The notes below the pieces were generated by a model, which was not told the origin of the DNA, searched no databases, and saw only the letters and a program-made list of their open reading frames with translations. This document shows positions 8,339-16,985 of a stretch of 64,000 nucleotides of DNA, one piece after another; within the stretch, counting starts at the first letter, position 1; each line of letters begins with the position of its first letter. The stretch covers positions 1 through 64,000 of the forward strand of contig JAGFXP010000005.1 of assembly GCA_017861315.1 (NCBI GenBank). The letters are read 5' to 3'. The translations under genes and the position numbers were made by a program. This DNA comes from Bacillota bacterium (GTDB taxonomy: Bacteria; Bacillota; Clostridia; Clostridiales; Clostridiaceae).

Positions 8339-10147
8339 CTAGCTTGCTTGAAATAATTGTTCGAATTCCGCCGCTTCAAGCTTCTCTTTCACAAGAAGGG
8401 CTTCTGCCACTGCATGAAGCTTGGACATATTCTCAGTCAGAAGCTTCTGCGCATGGTTGTAGCCTGTGTCTATAAGGCTCTTCACCTCTTCGTCAATCTT
8501 GTATGCAACTTCTTCGCTGTAATTCTTTGTTCTTCCAAAGTCTCTTCCCATGAACACCTCATCGTGTCCTGATCCGAAGGCTATCGGTCCAATCTTTTCA
8601 CTCATCCCGTAGTCCATTACCATCTTTCTTGCAATTGCTGTCGCTCTTTCTATGTCGTTCTTGGCACCAGTGCTGATATCTCCCAGCACAAGCTTCTCTG
8701 CAACCCTTCCGCCGAGAAGTCCTACTATCTCATCCTCGAGCTTCGACTTGGACATGTATGACCTGTCTTTTTCAGGAAGATGCATTGTATATCCGCCGGC
8801 CATTCCTCTTGGGATAATGCTGATCTGGTGTACAGGGTCTGCATGCGGCAGCAGCTTCATGACAACCGCATGACCTGCTTCATGGTATGCTGTGAGCTTT
8901 TTATCTTCATCATCGATAACCCTGCTCTTTTTCTCAGGCCCGGCAACAACTCTTGTAATAGCCTCCTCAAGCTCATCCATACCGATCAGCTTTTTACCTG
9001 CTCTTACAGCAAGAAGCGCTGCCTCATTCATGAGATTTTCCAGGTCTGCACCTGTAAAGCCAGGTGTTCTTTTAGCCAGTATCTCCAGATTTACACCATC
9101 TTCGAGATGCTTGTTTTTTGAGTGAACCTTGAGTATCTGCTCTCTGCCCCTTACATCCGGCGCACCAACCAGTATCTGCCTGTCAAATCTTCCCGCTCGG
9201 AGCAAGGCCGGGTCAAGTATGTCAGGCCTGTTCGTCGCAGCTATCATTATGATGCCTTCGTTCACTCCGAATCCATCCATCTCAACCAGGAGCTGGTTCA
9301 ATGTCTGTTCTCTCTCGTCATGGCCGCCGCCAAGTCCTGCGCCTCTCTGTCTTCCGACAGCATCTATTTCGTCAATGAATATTATGCATGGCGAATTTTT
9401 CTTGGCCTGGTCAAAGAGATCCCTTACTCTGGACGCACCAACACCCACAAACATTTCAACAAAGTCCGAACCGGATATGCTGAAGAAAGGAACACCGGCT
9501 TCTCCCGAAATTGCCTTAGCCAAAAGGGTCTTTCCTGTTCCCGGAGGCCCTACAAGAAGAATTCCCTTAGGGATCCTGGCTCCCATCTCAATGTATCTTT
9601 TAGGCTGCTTAAGGAAGTCGACAATTTCTGCCAGCTCAGCCTTCTCTTCATCTGCTCCCGCAACATCAGCGAAGGTGACCTTCTTTCCATCGGTCGGGGC
9701 CATTTTAGCACGGCTTTTACCGAAATTCATGACACCACGGTTCCCGCCGCCGCCTCCCTGGGATTGCTGCATGAACATGAACCAGAATCCAACAAGCATC
9801 AGTATCAGCAGTACTGTAGGCAGATACTGAAGCCACATAGGAACTTCTGCCGGCTTTACGTAAATCTCCTGAACACTGCCGTCACTAGGATTTTCGCTGA
9901 TGAACTGGAAAAGCCTTTCTGAAGGAACTACAGTTTCATACTTTGTTCCGTCCTTAAGGGTTCCGGTAACCGTCATCTTATCCTCTGCTACCTGAAAGCT
10001 GGTTATATTCTTTTCTATCCAATTTTTCTGGAAATCATTAAAATTCAAAGCGGTCAATGTTTCGGTTGTTCTATTTAGCATTAATGCTGCTAATAATACA
10101 AAAATGAAAACCGCGACCCAGGCTGTTGCGCTCGATACTTTTTTCAT
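8339..10147 (-). CDS. ftsH: ATP-dependent zinc metalloprotease FtsH
   Basis: Membrane-bound AAA+ protease for quality control of membrane and regulatory proteins. It has a transmembrane segment at about 9-25, an extracytoplasmic domain, and a second segment at about 108-127. The Walker A GPPGTGKT lies at 200-207, Walker B follows ([11 protein letters not shown]), then the SRH, and the zinc site HEAGH is near 425. The 602 residues are slightly shorter than usual because the C-terminal tail is brief. It has its own promoter at 10185-10213 and follows hpt, as in B. subtilis. Confidence 0.97.
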   Translation of the reverse strand: MKKVSSATAWVAVFIFVLLAALMLNRTTETLTALNFNDFQKNWIEKNITSFQVAEDKMTVTGTLKDGTKYETVVPSERLFQFISENPSDGSVQEIYVKPAEVPMWLQYLPTVLLILMLVGFWFMFMQQSQGGGGGNRGVMNFGKSRAKMAPTDGKKVTFADVAGADEEKAELAEIVDFLKQPKRYIEMGARIPKGILLVGPPGTGKTLLAKAISGEAGVPFFSISGSDFVEMFVGVGASRVRDLFDQAKKNSPCIIFIDEIDAVGRQRGAGLGGGHDEREQTLNQLLVEMDGFGVNEGIIMIAATNRPDILDPALLRAGRFDRQILVGAPDVRGREQILKVHSKNKHLEDGVNLEILAKRTPGFTGADLENLMNEAALLAVRAGKKLIGMDELEEAITRVVAGPEKKSRVIDDEDKKLTAYHEAGHAVVMKLLPHADPVHQISIIPRGMAGGYTMHLPEKDRSYMSKSKLEDEIVGLLGGRVAEKLVLGDISTGAKNDIERATAIARKMVMDYGMSEKIGPIAFGSGHDEVFMGRDFGRTKNYSEEVAYKIDEEVKSLIDTGYNHAQKLLTENMSKLHAVAEALLVKEKLEAAEFEQLFQAS

Positions 10148-10184
10148 TATTGTGCATCCCTCTCTTTCTAGTGTGTTTTGTAAG

Positions 10185-10213
10185 ATTGTATCATAACCGT
10201 ATTTTCTTTACAA
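10185..10213 (-). promoter_or_regulatory. Promoter of ftsH
   Basis: TTGTAA (10208-10213), 17 bases, TACAAT (10185-10190) on the minus strand, about 40 bases before the start codon. Confidence 0.65.
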
Positions 10214-10229
10214 TGCAGCTGAGCAAAGC

Positions 10230-10775
10230 TTAGCTGTATACCTCTTCCTTAAGGATGCCTATGTACGGCAGATTCCTGTATTTTTCAGCATAATCGAGAC
10301 CGTAGCCTACCAGGAAGTAGTCCGGCACTTCATAGCCGACATATTTAACCGCTATATCCACCTTTCTTCTCGAAGGCTTGTTGAGCAGGCAGGCTATGCT
10401 TATGGATGCAGGCTTTCTTCTCTTCAGGTAATCCAGAAGGTACGAAAGCGTTGTACCCGAATCTATTATATCCTCCACAATAAGGATGTCTTTGTTCTCA
10501 ATTTCATAGTCGAGATCCTTGAGTATCCTTACAACTCCCGACGATTCTGTGGAGCTGCCGTAGCTCGATACAGCCATAAAGTCCATCGTGCATGGGATTG
10601 TTATCTTTCTGATGAGATCTGCCATAAAAGGGATCGATCCCTTGAGTATTCCCACCAGGACCAGTTCCTTTCCGTCGTAATCCTCGCTTATCCGCTTGCC
10701 GAGCTCTTTTACCTTCATGCCGATCTGTTCTTCGGTATATAAAAATTCCTTTATATCTCCGTCTAGCTGGGTCAT
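10230..10775 (-). CDS. hpt: Hypoxanthine phosphoribosyltransferase
   Basis: Purine salvage enzyme that converts hypoxanthine or guanine and PRPP to IMP or GMP. The 181 residues contain the PRPP-binding loop ILIVEDIIDSGTTL (about 99-112), MDFMAVSSYG before it, and the C-terminal VGYGLDYAEKYRNLPYIG signature. AGAGGAAT precedes the ATG. It starts two bases after the tilS stop, so the pair is co-transcribed. prs, which makes the PRPP co-substrate, lies at 24745. Confidence 0.96.
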   Translation of the reverse strand: MTQLDGDIKEFLYTEEQIGMKVKELGKRISEDYDGKELVLVGILKGSIPFMADLIRKITIPCTMDFMAVSSYGSSTESSGVVRILKDLDYEIENKDILIVEDIIDSGTTLSYLLDYLKRRKPASISIACLLNKPSRRKVDIAVKYVGYEVPDYFLVGYGLDYAEKYRNLPYIGILKEEVYS

Positions 10776-10777
10776 TA

Positions 10778-12166
10778 TTATTCCTCTCTTTCCACTCTTA
10801 TCTTAATAATTTTCTTAGTTGATTTATCCGCCTTGCTCCTGTTGCTTGTCTTGTAGCCTACTATCCAGGCAATATGGTCGCCGAAGCAGATCAAAGGAGT
10901 CTTATCCCGCTTATCCTGAGGTACCTTCATATCTATGAATATATCCTTGAGTTTTTTGCTCCCGGCCATCCCCAGAGGATTGAATTTATCACCAGGTTTT
11001 CTGAATCTCAAAGTGATATCCCCGCAAACCCTGGAAGCATCGAAGCATTTTATGAATTCGCTGTTCTCACAGCAGCCTTCTTCAAAAGGATGCTCCTCCA
11101 CCGTAACTTTAAGCCCCAGCTCTTCTATGCTGTTTACTCCGATCCCGAGTTTGAACTCCGAATCAGCTTTTACCGGCGCAGCTTCGTCCTCCCCCTGGAG
11201 GTATACGCTTATGTCTCCGTAGTTGTTGAATGCAGCCACACCGTTAGGAAGCATGAGCTTTTTGCCCGTACCGCTTCCCTGAAGCTCGATAACCTGGTAT
11301 ATATGCATTCTTTCAAAGTTTCTCAGATTCCCTAGAACCCTTGAAAACGCCATTCTTATAAGTCTTGTCAAAACCGCTTCATGTTCAAGAAAGGCTTCCT
11401 TTGTTATTATAACCTTAGACTCTTTGTTCTTACAATATTTTTTGTATTTTTTTTCAGTCTCCTGCTCCAGATATTCGCTGTCAACCTTTGCGCTCTGGGC
11501 CAACCTGTTCAGCACGCTGATTATATCCTTGTTGAAATTATTTTCTATATAAGGAAGCAGCTCGAGCCTGATCTTGTTCCTGGCATATATGCTTTCAAAA
11601 TTCGTCTTGTCTATCCTTGGATTGATGCTGTTCCTGCTGCAGTAGTCCTCTATCTCGGCCCTCGAGCATGTCAGCAGAGGCCTTATATATACGCCGTCCC
11701 TGACAGGCTTGATGCCGGCCAGCCCTTCCAGGCCAGTGCCCCTCATAATCCTCATCATGACAGTCTCAGCCTGGTCGTTAAGGTTATGCGCAACGGCTAT
11801 CTTGTCTGCAGCGTTCTCGCTCTTGAGCTTTTCGAAAAACTCATATCTTACCTCCCTGCCGGCTGTTTCATCTGAAACGTTCCTCTCGGCAGATATCCTG
11901 TGTATGTCTTCTTTTATGGAGCGGAATTCCACATCGTTCCTTCGGCAGAATTCTGCCACGTATTTTTCATCATCATCCGCATCCTTGCCCCTTAAGCCGT
12001 GATTTACATGAGCGGCAATTAGCTTGAGCGAAAACCTTTCGCGCAGTCTTAGGAGAACATGGAGAAGGCACATGGAGTCCGGCCCTCCGGAAACACCCAC
12101 GATCACTTTGTCCCCATCCCGGAGCATCCTATTCGCTTCAATCGTATCAATAACTTTATCAATCAA
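10778..12166 (-). CDS. tilS: tRNA(Ile)-lysidine synthase
   Basis: Converts cytidine 34 of the CAT-anticodon tRNA-Ile to lysidine so that it reads AUA. The PP-loop GVSGGPDSMCLLHVL lies near residues 24-38. N-type ATPase features (AHVNHGLRG, AHNLNDQAETV, RPLL) follow, then the TilS substrate-binding and C-terminal domains (FRKPGDKFNPLGMAGSKKLKDIFID). GTG (12175), TTG (12172) and TTG (12166) are possible starts. AGGAA is nine bases before 12166, which also gives the family's usual IDKV opening, so I chose it. ATA is used often in this DNA. Confidence 0.94.
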   Translation of the reverse strand: MIDKVIDTIEANRMLRDGDKVIVGVSGGPDSMCLLHVLLRLRERFSLKLIAAHVNHGLRGKDADDDEKYVAEFCRRNDVEFRSIKEDIHRISAERNVSDETAGREVRYEFFEKLKSENAADKIAVAHNLNDQAETVMMRIMRGTGLEGLAGIKPVRDGVYIRPLLTCSRAEIEDYCSRNSINPRIDKTNFESIYARNKIRLELLPYIENNFNKDIISVLNRLAQSAKVDSEYLEQETEKKYKKYCKNKESKVIITKEAFLEHEAVLTRLIRMAFSRVLGNLRNFERMHIYQVIELQGSGTGKKLMLPNGVAAFNNYGDISVYLQGEDEAAPVKADSEFKLGIGVNSIEELGLKVTVEEHPFEEGCCENSEFIKCFDASRVCGDITLRFRKPGDKFNPLGMAGSKKLKDIFIDMKVPQDKRDKTPLICFGDHIAWIVGYKTSNRSKADKSTKKIIKIRVEREE

Positions 12167-12232
12167 AATCAACACTTCCTGTTACATTAATAGTTACTAT
12201 ATTATATCATAATCAGAACTGATAACAAAAAG

Positions 12233-12262
12233 AAGAAAAAAGACCAAAATATTGGTCTTTAT
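12233..12262 (-). terminator. Terminator of the tRNA operon
   Basis: Minus-strand stem AAAGACCAA/TTGGTCTTT (about 12240-12260) running into TTTTTC. It lies behind the last tRNA-Met and ahead of tilS. Confidence 0.8.
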
Positions 12263-12267
12263 TATAT

Positions 12268-12344
12268 TGGTAGCGGAAATAGGACTTGAACCTACGACCC
12301 TTCGGGTATGAACCGAATGCTCTAGCCAGCTGAGCTATTCCGCC
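12268..12344 (-). tRNA. tRNA-Met (CAT), elongator, copy 2 in transcription order
   Basis: 77 bases with encoded CCA. The acceptor GGCGGAA pairs with TTCCGCT, the anticodon loop is TTCATAC, and the T-loop is TTCAAGT. The matured sequence is identical to the copy at 12556. It is not the lysidine-modified tRNA-Ile by obvious features, but this cannot be fully excluded by eye. Confidence 0.93.
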
Positions 12345-12353
12345 ATATTAACT

Positions 12354-12429
12354 TGGTTGCGGGGACAGGACTTGAACCTGCGACCTTCGGGTTATGAGCC
12401 CGACGAGCTGCCAACTGCTCCACCCCGCG
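12354..12429 (-). tRNA. tRNA-fMet (CAT), initiator, copy 2
   Basis: 76 bases with encoded CCA. It has the two initiator hallmarks: a C1-A72 mismatch at the acceptor end and three G-C pairs (GGG/CCC) closing the anticodon loop around CTCATAA. It is identical to the copy at 12642. Confidence 0.96.
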
Positions 12430-12454
12430 ACATTATTTATGTGCAATATATATT

Positions 12455-12543
12455 TGGTGCTGAAGACCGGAATCGAACCGGTACGGGGGGTAAACCCCGC
12501 AGGATTTTAAGTCCTGTGCGTCTGCCAGTTCCGCCACTCCAGC
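12455..12543 (-). tRNA. tRNA-Leu (TAA), copy 2
   Basis: 89 bases with encoded CCA, a long variable arm (class II tRNA, GCGGGGTTTACCCCC), anticodon TAA, acceptor GCTGGAG/CTTCAGC. It is identical to the copy at 12735. Confidence 0.96.
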
Positions 12544-12555
12544 AGTAATATCAAA

Positions 12556-12632
12556 TGGTAGCGGAAATAGGACTTGAACCTACGACCCTTCGGGTATGAA
12601 CCGAATGCTCTAGCCAGCTGAGCTATTCCGCC
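12556..12632 (-). tRNA. tRNA-Met (CAT), elongator, copy 1
   Basis: 77 bases, same sequence as the gene at 12268, one repeat unit (288 bases) to the right. Confidence 0.93.
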
Positions 12633-12641
12633 ATGTTAAAT

Positions 12642-12717
12642 TGGTTGCGGGGACAGGACTTGAACCTGCGACCTTCGGGTTATGAGCCCGACGAGCTGCC
12701 AACTGCTCCACCCCGCG
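12642..12717 (-). tRNA. tRNA-fMet (CAT), initiator, copy 1
   Basis: 76 bases, same initiator features (C1-A72 mismatch, three G-C pairs under the anticodon loop) as the copy at 12354, shifted by 288 bases. Confidence 0.96.
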
Positions 12718-12734
12718 ACATTATATTGTGTAAT

Positions 12735-12823
12735 TGGTGCTGAAGACCGGAATCGAACCGGTACGGGGGGTAAACCCCGCAGGATTTTAAGTCCTGTGCG
12801 TCTGCCAGTTCCGCCACTCCAGC
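12735..12823 (-). tRNA. tRNA-Leu (TAA), copy 1
   Basis: 89 bases, class II, anticodon TAA. It is the first gene of the tRNA operon, about 36 bases after the consensus -10 box. It is identical to the copy at 12455. Confidence 0.96.
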
Positions 12824-12858
12824 AATTCCTTACTGATTGCCAATCGACAACATAGTTT

Positions 12859-12887
12859 ATTATAATAGATAAGCCCACCCGTGTCAA
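12859..12887 (-). promoter_or_regulatory. Consensus promoter of the six-tRNA operon
   Basis: TTGACA (12882-12887), 17 bases, TATAAT (12859-12864) on the minus strand, both perfect. Confidence 0.88.
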
Positions 12888-12911
12888 CAACTATTTTACC
12901 ATCTCCAACAA

Positions 12912-12935
12912 ATAAAAAAGGGCTTTGCAGCCCTA
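12912..12935 (-). terminator. Terminator after the S1-domain gene
   Basis: Minus-strand stem AGGGCT/AGCCCT with a GCAA loop (12919-12934), then TTTTTTATT. It insulates the tRNA operon. Confidence 0.88.
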
Positions 12936-12952
12936 AATTTTAATTATGGGAT

Positions 12953-13354
12953 TTAGCTCTTGCGGTATCCGCCTTTTTTTCCGTCTGTATGTTTCTTTAT
13001 ATCCTGGAATCTCTCTTCACTGTCTTTTAAAAACTTGCTTAACCTGTCTTCAAAATTGCCCTGAGCAGGCTTTGCCTTTTCCTTGGACCAGTCTATTTCG
13101 CTAGGCTTAACAGATTTCTTATCCTGGATAGCCTGTTTTATGGAAAGACTAATCTTTCCGTTAGCATCAATAGAAATTACTTTTACCCTTACTTTGTCCT
13201 TCTCCTTCAGGTGATCTCTTATGTTCTTAACATAAGTGTCAGAAACCTCGGATATGTGGACCAAACCTGTTTTTCCGTCAATTTCTACAAATGCGCCAAA
13301 GTTGGTGATGTTGACAACTGTCCCCTCAATTATGCTTCCTGCCTCTAAGGTCAT
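12953..13354 (-). CDS. S1-domain RNA-binding protein (YabR/GSP13-like)
   Basis: A 133-residue protein with one complete S1 domain at about 5-72 (GSIIEGTVVNITNFGAFVEI, GLVHISEVSDTYV, KVRVKVISID, KISLSIKQA). A basic, lysine-rich tail follows, ending in HTDGKKGGYRKS. Small proteins of this kind bind RNA or ribosomes; the exact role is not established. It follows divIC exactly as yabR does in B. subtilis, which supports orthology. Confidence 0.9.
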   Translation of the reverse strand: MTLEAGSIIEGTVVNITNFGAFVEIDGKTGLVHISEVSDTYVKNIRDHLKEKDKVRVKVISIDANGKISLSIKQAIQDKKSVKPSEIDWSKEKAKPAQGNFEDRLSKFLKDSEERFQDIKKHTDGKKGGYRKS

Positions 13355-13409
13355 ATTTAAAAGACTCCTCCTTAAAAAAATGTTTATGTAAAATTATTTT
13401 GCACTACAA

Positions 13410-13682
13410 TCAGTTGCTCGAGTCTATCACTGGAGTCTCCCCCGGTTTTACCAGTCCAAGCCTTTCTCTTGCGAGTTTTTCGATATAAGAATCGGATTTC
13501 GACATCTTTACCTCGTCCTTGAGTTCCTGGTTTTTATCCAGTACGCTTTGCTCTTCCTGCTCCAGCTGCTCAATCTGCCTGTTAATTGTATACATCTTAA
13601 CCTGCTGTGAGATAAATATATAACATACGTTAGCAAAAATCAACAGGAAAATGATAAATTTGAATTTCTGTTTTCTCCTCAT
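13410..13682 (-). CDS. divIC: Septum formation initiator protein, DivIC/FtsB family
   Basis: A 90-residue bitopic membrane protein of the divisome. It has a short basic N-terminus (MRRKQKFK), one transmembrane helix at about 8-25, and an extracytoplasmic coiled coil at about 30-65 (QIEQLEQEEQSVLDKNQELKD). The typical DivIC/FtsB tail ARERLGLVKPGET follows. In B. subtilis it acts with FtsL and DivIB. The position between rqcP and the S1 gene is conserved, but yabP and yabQ, usual neighbours, are missing here. Confidence 0.92.
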   Translation of the reverse strand: MRRKQKFKFIIFLLIFANVCYIFISQQVKMYTINRQIEQLEQEEQSVLDKNQELKDEVKMSKSDSYIEKLARERLGLVKPGETPVIDSSN

Positions 13683-13791
13683 CGTTCTTACCTGTCCCTT
13701 TCACGGTAGAAGCATCGGCGCAAATCCATTCTTATATTCTATTCTAAATTGATTTCACTATTTCTTCAAGGCTTTTTTTGGTTCTTGCCCT

Positions 13792-14052
13792 TTACTCGGT
13801 ATCCTCTTCTCCGGAAAGTATCTCATACATCGCCTGTGCATCCTCTTTCCTGACATGTTCGCTGACATTGAGGATCCTTGCCGACAGCGCCTTGCTGGCG
13901 AATCTGATCTCGATGACATCGCCCTCCTTGATGTCTGTTCCCGGCTTTGCAACCCTGCCGTTGATGCTCACCCTGCCGCTCTCACATGCTTCCTTTGCGA
14001 CTGTTCTCCTCTTGATTATCCTCGATACCTTAAGGTATTTGTCCAATCTCAT
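13792..14052 (-). CDS. rqcP: RNA-binding S4 domain protein RqcP
   Basis: An 86-residue protein that is almost entirely an S4 domain (MRLDKYLKVSRIIKRRTVAKEAC, GRVSINGRVAKPGTDIKEGD). RqcP (YabO in B. subtilis) works with RqcH on obstructed 50S subunits to add C-terminal alanine tails to stalled peptides. The position between hup and divIC is the conserved one. It reads from hup through a terminator-like hairpin, so it may have its own weak promoter. Confidence 0.92.
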   Translation of the reverse strand: MRLDKYLKVSRIIKRRTVAKEACESGRVSINGRVAKPGTDIKEGDVIEIRFASKALSARILNVSEHVRKEDAQAMYEILSGEEDTE

Positions 14053-14073
14053 AATAACACCCCTAAATAAAAC

Positions 14074-14105
14074 AAAAAACCTAGATCAATACCTAGGTTT
14101 TTTGA
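14074..14105 (-). terminator. Terminator after hup
   Basis: Stem AAAAAACCTAG/CTAGGTTTTTT (14074-14103) with a nine-base loop. The T-run on the minus strand follows the arm directly. It is symmetric and could act in both directions. Confidence 0.85.
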
Positions 14106-14111
14106 ATGAAA

Positions 14112-14387
14112 TTATTTGCTTACTTTATCCTTAAACTCTTTTCCGGCCTTGAATACAGGAACTGTTGATTCTGGTATATTGATCTCTTCTTTTGTTCTAG
14201 GATTTCTGCCTACTCTTGCAGCTCTCTTTCTTGTTTCAAATGTTCCAAATCCTACCAACTGAACTTTTTCACCCTTTTCCAATGTTTCTTCAACACTGTC
14301 GATAAAGGCCTTTAAAGCCGCCTCGGCATCTTTTTTTGTTAATTTGCTTTTTTCTGCCATGCTTGAAATTAAATCTGATTTGTTCAC
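14112..14387 (-). CDS. hup: HU family DNA-binding protein
   Basis: A 91-residue nucleoid protein. It has the alpha-helical dimer core (NKSDLISSMAEKSKLTKKDAEAALKAF) and the beta-arm signature GFGTFETRKRAARVGRNPRT at about 46-65. The GTG at 14387 has GGAGGT seven bases upstream and begins the usual HU N-terminus. A longer frame upstream adds 20 residues with no family support. In the conserved order it sits between mazG and rqcP. Confidence 0.95.
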   Translation of the reverse strand: MNKSDLISSMAEKSKLTKKDAEAALKAFIDSVEETLEKGEKVQLVGFGTFETRKRAARVGRNPRTKEEINIPESTVPVFKAGKEFKDKVSK

Positions 14388-14489
14388 GTTTGTTACCTCC
14401 TTAAATAATGAGTATGCTTTCAGTCCGCATAATAGCTTATTCTTCACAAATTTGAAAAATCCTTCTTTTTTCCCTGAGTTTTTAGCAAA

Positions 14490-15944
14490 TTAGCCATTTT
14501 TCTTTGTTTTTGCCTCATTCCAGAGCACATCCATCTCTTCCAGGGTCATTTCACTGAGGGTATATCCTTTTGAGACCGCCTGATCCTCGATGTACTTGAA
14601 CCTGCCGATGAACTTCTCTATAGTAAAATGTAATGCATATTCCGGGTCTATGTCAAGGAACCTCGCAACATTTACTGCCGCAAAAAGCAGGTCTCCCACC
14701 TCCTCGGAGGTTTTTTCCTTCCCGCCTTCCTTGCAAGCTTCCTTGATTTCGTGGTACTCTTCAAGAACCTTATCCAATGCGCCTTCAACGCTGTCCCAGT
14801 CAAAGCCTGCTTTAGCCGCCTTCTTTTGGACCTTCTCAGCCCTTATGAGGGACGGAAGGCTCTTAGCCACATGCTTGAGTTCGTCCGTATGGGACTTGAG
14901 CCCCTGCTCTTTCCTCTTGATCTTGTCCCAGTTTACAAGGACCTCATCCGAGGTATCTGCAACAGCTTTCGCGAATACGTGAGGGTGCCTGCTGATCATC
15001 TTGAGACAGATCGTGTTTATGACATCAGTCATGTTGAAGGCTTCGTTCTCCTTGCCTATCCTTGCATGGAACACCACCTGGAAAAGGACGTCGCCAAGTT
15101 CCTCGGAAAGCATTGAGTAATCACCTTCGTCTATGGCTTCGATGACCTCGTAGCTCTCCTCCACCAGATACTTCCTCAGGGATTCGTGTGTCTGCTCCCT
15201 GTCCCAAGGGCATCCCCCTTCTTCCCTGAGTGTATCCATAACGGCCAGCAGGTCTGTGAAATCTTTTACGCTTTCAGTATCCTTCGGAATGTAGATGGAT
15301 GTCAGGTAGTCTATGTCGCTCTGCCTGTCGAGCTCGAAAAGCCTGATTCTTCTCACGCTTTCCTGCCCTTCTATACCAGCTGCCCTCACAAAATATATGA
15401 CACAGTCATCCTTATAGTACTCCATAAGCTTAAGCTTCACTTCGGATGCGATGTATTTGTCGTAAACCTGTGTTACGACCGTTCCGCATCTCCTGTCCAT
15501 GATCTGGGAATCCAGGTCAAAGGCATCCACTATTTTCAGACCGCCAACAGGATCTATCTGCAGCGCGTCTATAAGCGCATCTATGAAGCTCACGGCTGGC
15601 AGTATTTTGTATTCTATCTTCTTCTCTTCGCACAGCCCAAGCAGCAGGCTCACGGTTTTCTCGGCCACCTGAGGGTGCCCAGGCACCGCATAGACTATGT
15701 CCTTGAATTCTTCATGCTGCTTTATAAGGTCAAGGGCAATGTTTTCATAGATATCGTCGAAGCTGTCCAAGCTTTCATATTTCTCATCGTAGGTCTCAAA
15801 TTTTATGCCCCACTCCCTTAGATACTCAACCGTTGGATGTATCTCGGTCCTCAAAAAAATTTTTTCAGCGCTTTTTAATTCCTCATAGGCGCCCAAAGTG
15901 ACAGCTTCTCTCGCTCCAGGCCCCAGGCCTACAATTTTTATCAT
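14490..15944 (-). CDS. mazG: Bifunctional methylase-like / MazG nucleotide pyrophosphohydrolase (YabN type)
   Basis: A 484-residue fusion. Residues 1 to about 220 are a tetrapyrrole-methylase (SAM-binding) fold opening with IKIVGLGPGAREAVTLGAYE and carrying AVPGHPQVAEKTV. The rest holds two MazG repeats with the metal-binding motifs EELGDVLFQVVFHARI and EEVGDLLFAAVNVARF. MazG hydrolyses NTPs to NMP and PPi, a house-cleaning activity. The role of the methylase-like part is not known. The gene order mfd, (parvulin), mazG, hup is conserved in clostridia. Confidence 0.95.
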   Translation of the reverse strand: MIKIVGLGPGAREAVTLGAYEELKSAEKIFLRTEIHPTVEYLREWGIKFETYDEKYESLDSFDDIYENIALDLIKQHEEFKDIVYAVPGHPQVAEKTVSLLLGLCEEKKIEYKILPAVSFIDALIDALQIDPVGGLKIVDAFDLDSQIMDRRCGTVVTQVYDKYIASEVKLKLMEYYKDDCVIYFVRAAGIEGQESVRRIRLFELDRQSDIDYLTSIYIPKDTESVKDFTDLLAVMDTLREEGGCPWDREQTHESLRKYLVEESYEVIEAIDEGDYSMLSEELGDVLFQVVFHARIGKENEAFNMTDVINTICLKMISRHPHVFAKAVADTSDEVLVNWDKIKRKEQGLKSHTDELKHVAKSLPSLIRAEKVQKKAAKAGFDWDSVEGALDKVLEEYHEIKEACKEGGKEKTSEEVGDLLFAAVNVARFLDIDPEYALHFTIEKFIGRFKYIEDQAVSKGYTLSEMTLEEMDVLWNEAKTKKNG

Positions 15945-15971
15945 GAAATCTTCTCCTTTGCTTTGGTCACT

Positions 15972-16985
15972 TTACATAATGTTGTCTTCGTAAGTCTTGA
16001 TGTTGGCTGCGTCAGTCCACTCTGTTATCTTGTTTGTGATCGCTTCGCTCTTTGCATCATCCAGGAGCGTCTGCTTGATTTCAGCCTTGACTGTATCAAA
16101 AGCCTTAACAGGATATTCAGTTTTTTCTATGCATTTTATTATATGATAACCGAAGGTTGTCTGCACAGGCTGGGATATCTCCCCTGCCTTAAGCGCGATG
16201 GCCGCAGCCATGAAGGTTTCATCGAAGCCTGAATCCACATAGTTCACCGTTCCCAGATCTCCGCCATTTTCACTGTTGGAAGTATCTGTTGACTTTTCTT
16301 TTGCTACGGCAGCAAAATCTTCGCCTGCGTCAAGCCTTGCTTTTACAGCCTTTGCCTCATCCTCGGTTGCCAAGAGGATGTGCGCCGTGTGGATGGTGTT
16401 AGGGCTCTCTGTGTAGCTGTACGGGTTCGCATCATAGTAGTCCTGAACTTCCTGGTCCGTAACTGCAGCATCTTTCGATATCTCAGTTGTCACCTTCTCG
16501 ATTATTATCTGGTCTTTTAGATACGCCTTGAAGGAGTCCGTATCGAAGCCTGAGCTGCTCAGAGCCGTCGCAAACTCATCTTCGGTTGCATAGCCGCTTT
16601 TTATCTCCTCATATTTTGCGTCAATTTCTTTCTGAACCGTTGCTTCGTCCTGTCCGATATTCAGCTCCTTAGCCTTCTGGAGAACAAGCTCCTCGGTTAT
16701 CATCTGCTGAAGTATGGATGTCTTTTGAGTTTTGAGGTAACTCATCGCGTCCTCATTCGATTGGTAATCTTCTCCATAGTATGATTCTATTGTCGCAATA
16801 AGCTGGATTGTGCTTGGGTTCGCATCTAGCTCCCCCCTGGTGATCTTGACCCCGTTGACTTTTGCAACAGCGCTTTTCGCTATTGCCTCGGGAGTCTTTT
16901 CGATCATCCCGCAGGCTGTTGCGGATAACACAAAGGTTGCCAGTAATGCCGCTGTTATTAGTTTCTTAATTCTTTTCAATTCCAT
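15972..16985 (-). CDS. Parvulin-type peptidylprolyl isomerase, exported lipoprotein (PrsA/SurA-like)
   Basis: Foldase of the cell envelope. With the ATG at 16985 the protein opens with a basic patch (ELKRIKK), a hydrophobic stretch (LITAALLATFVLSATA) and a cysteine near residue 25, consistent with a lipoprotein signal. A SurA_N-like helical region follows. The PpiC domain lies at about 195-290 (HTAHILLATEDEAK, STDTSNSENGGDLG, FGYHIIKC). The longer frame to 17027 would put a hydrophilic basic stretch ahead of the signal, so the inner start is preferred. The start overlaps the end of mfd, so the two are coupled. Confidence 0.88.
   Translation of the reverse strand: MELKRIKKLITAALLATFVLSATACGMIEKTPEAIAKSAVAKVNGVKITRGELDANPSTIQLIATIESYYGEDYQSNEDAMSYLKTQKTSILQQMITEELVLQKAKELNIGQDEATVQKEIDAKYEEIKSGYATEDEFATALSSSGFDTDSFKAYLKDQIIIEKVTTEISKDAAVTDQEVQDYYDANPYSYTESPNTIHTAHILLATEDEAKAVKARLDAGEDFAAVAKEKSTDTSNSENGGDLGTVNYVDSGFDETFMAAAIALKAGEISQPVQTTFGYHIIKCIEKTEYPVKAFDTVKAEIKQTLLDDAKSEAITNKITEWTDAANIKTYEDNIM

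Noticed and set aside
9122-9922. 266-codon plus-strand frame
   Set aside because: Antisense to the most conserved part of ftsH; long because of codon bias, with no start signal.
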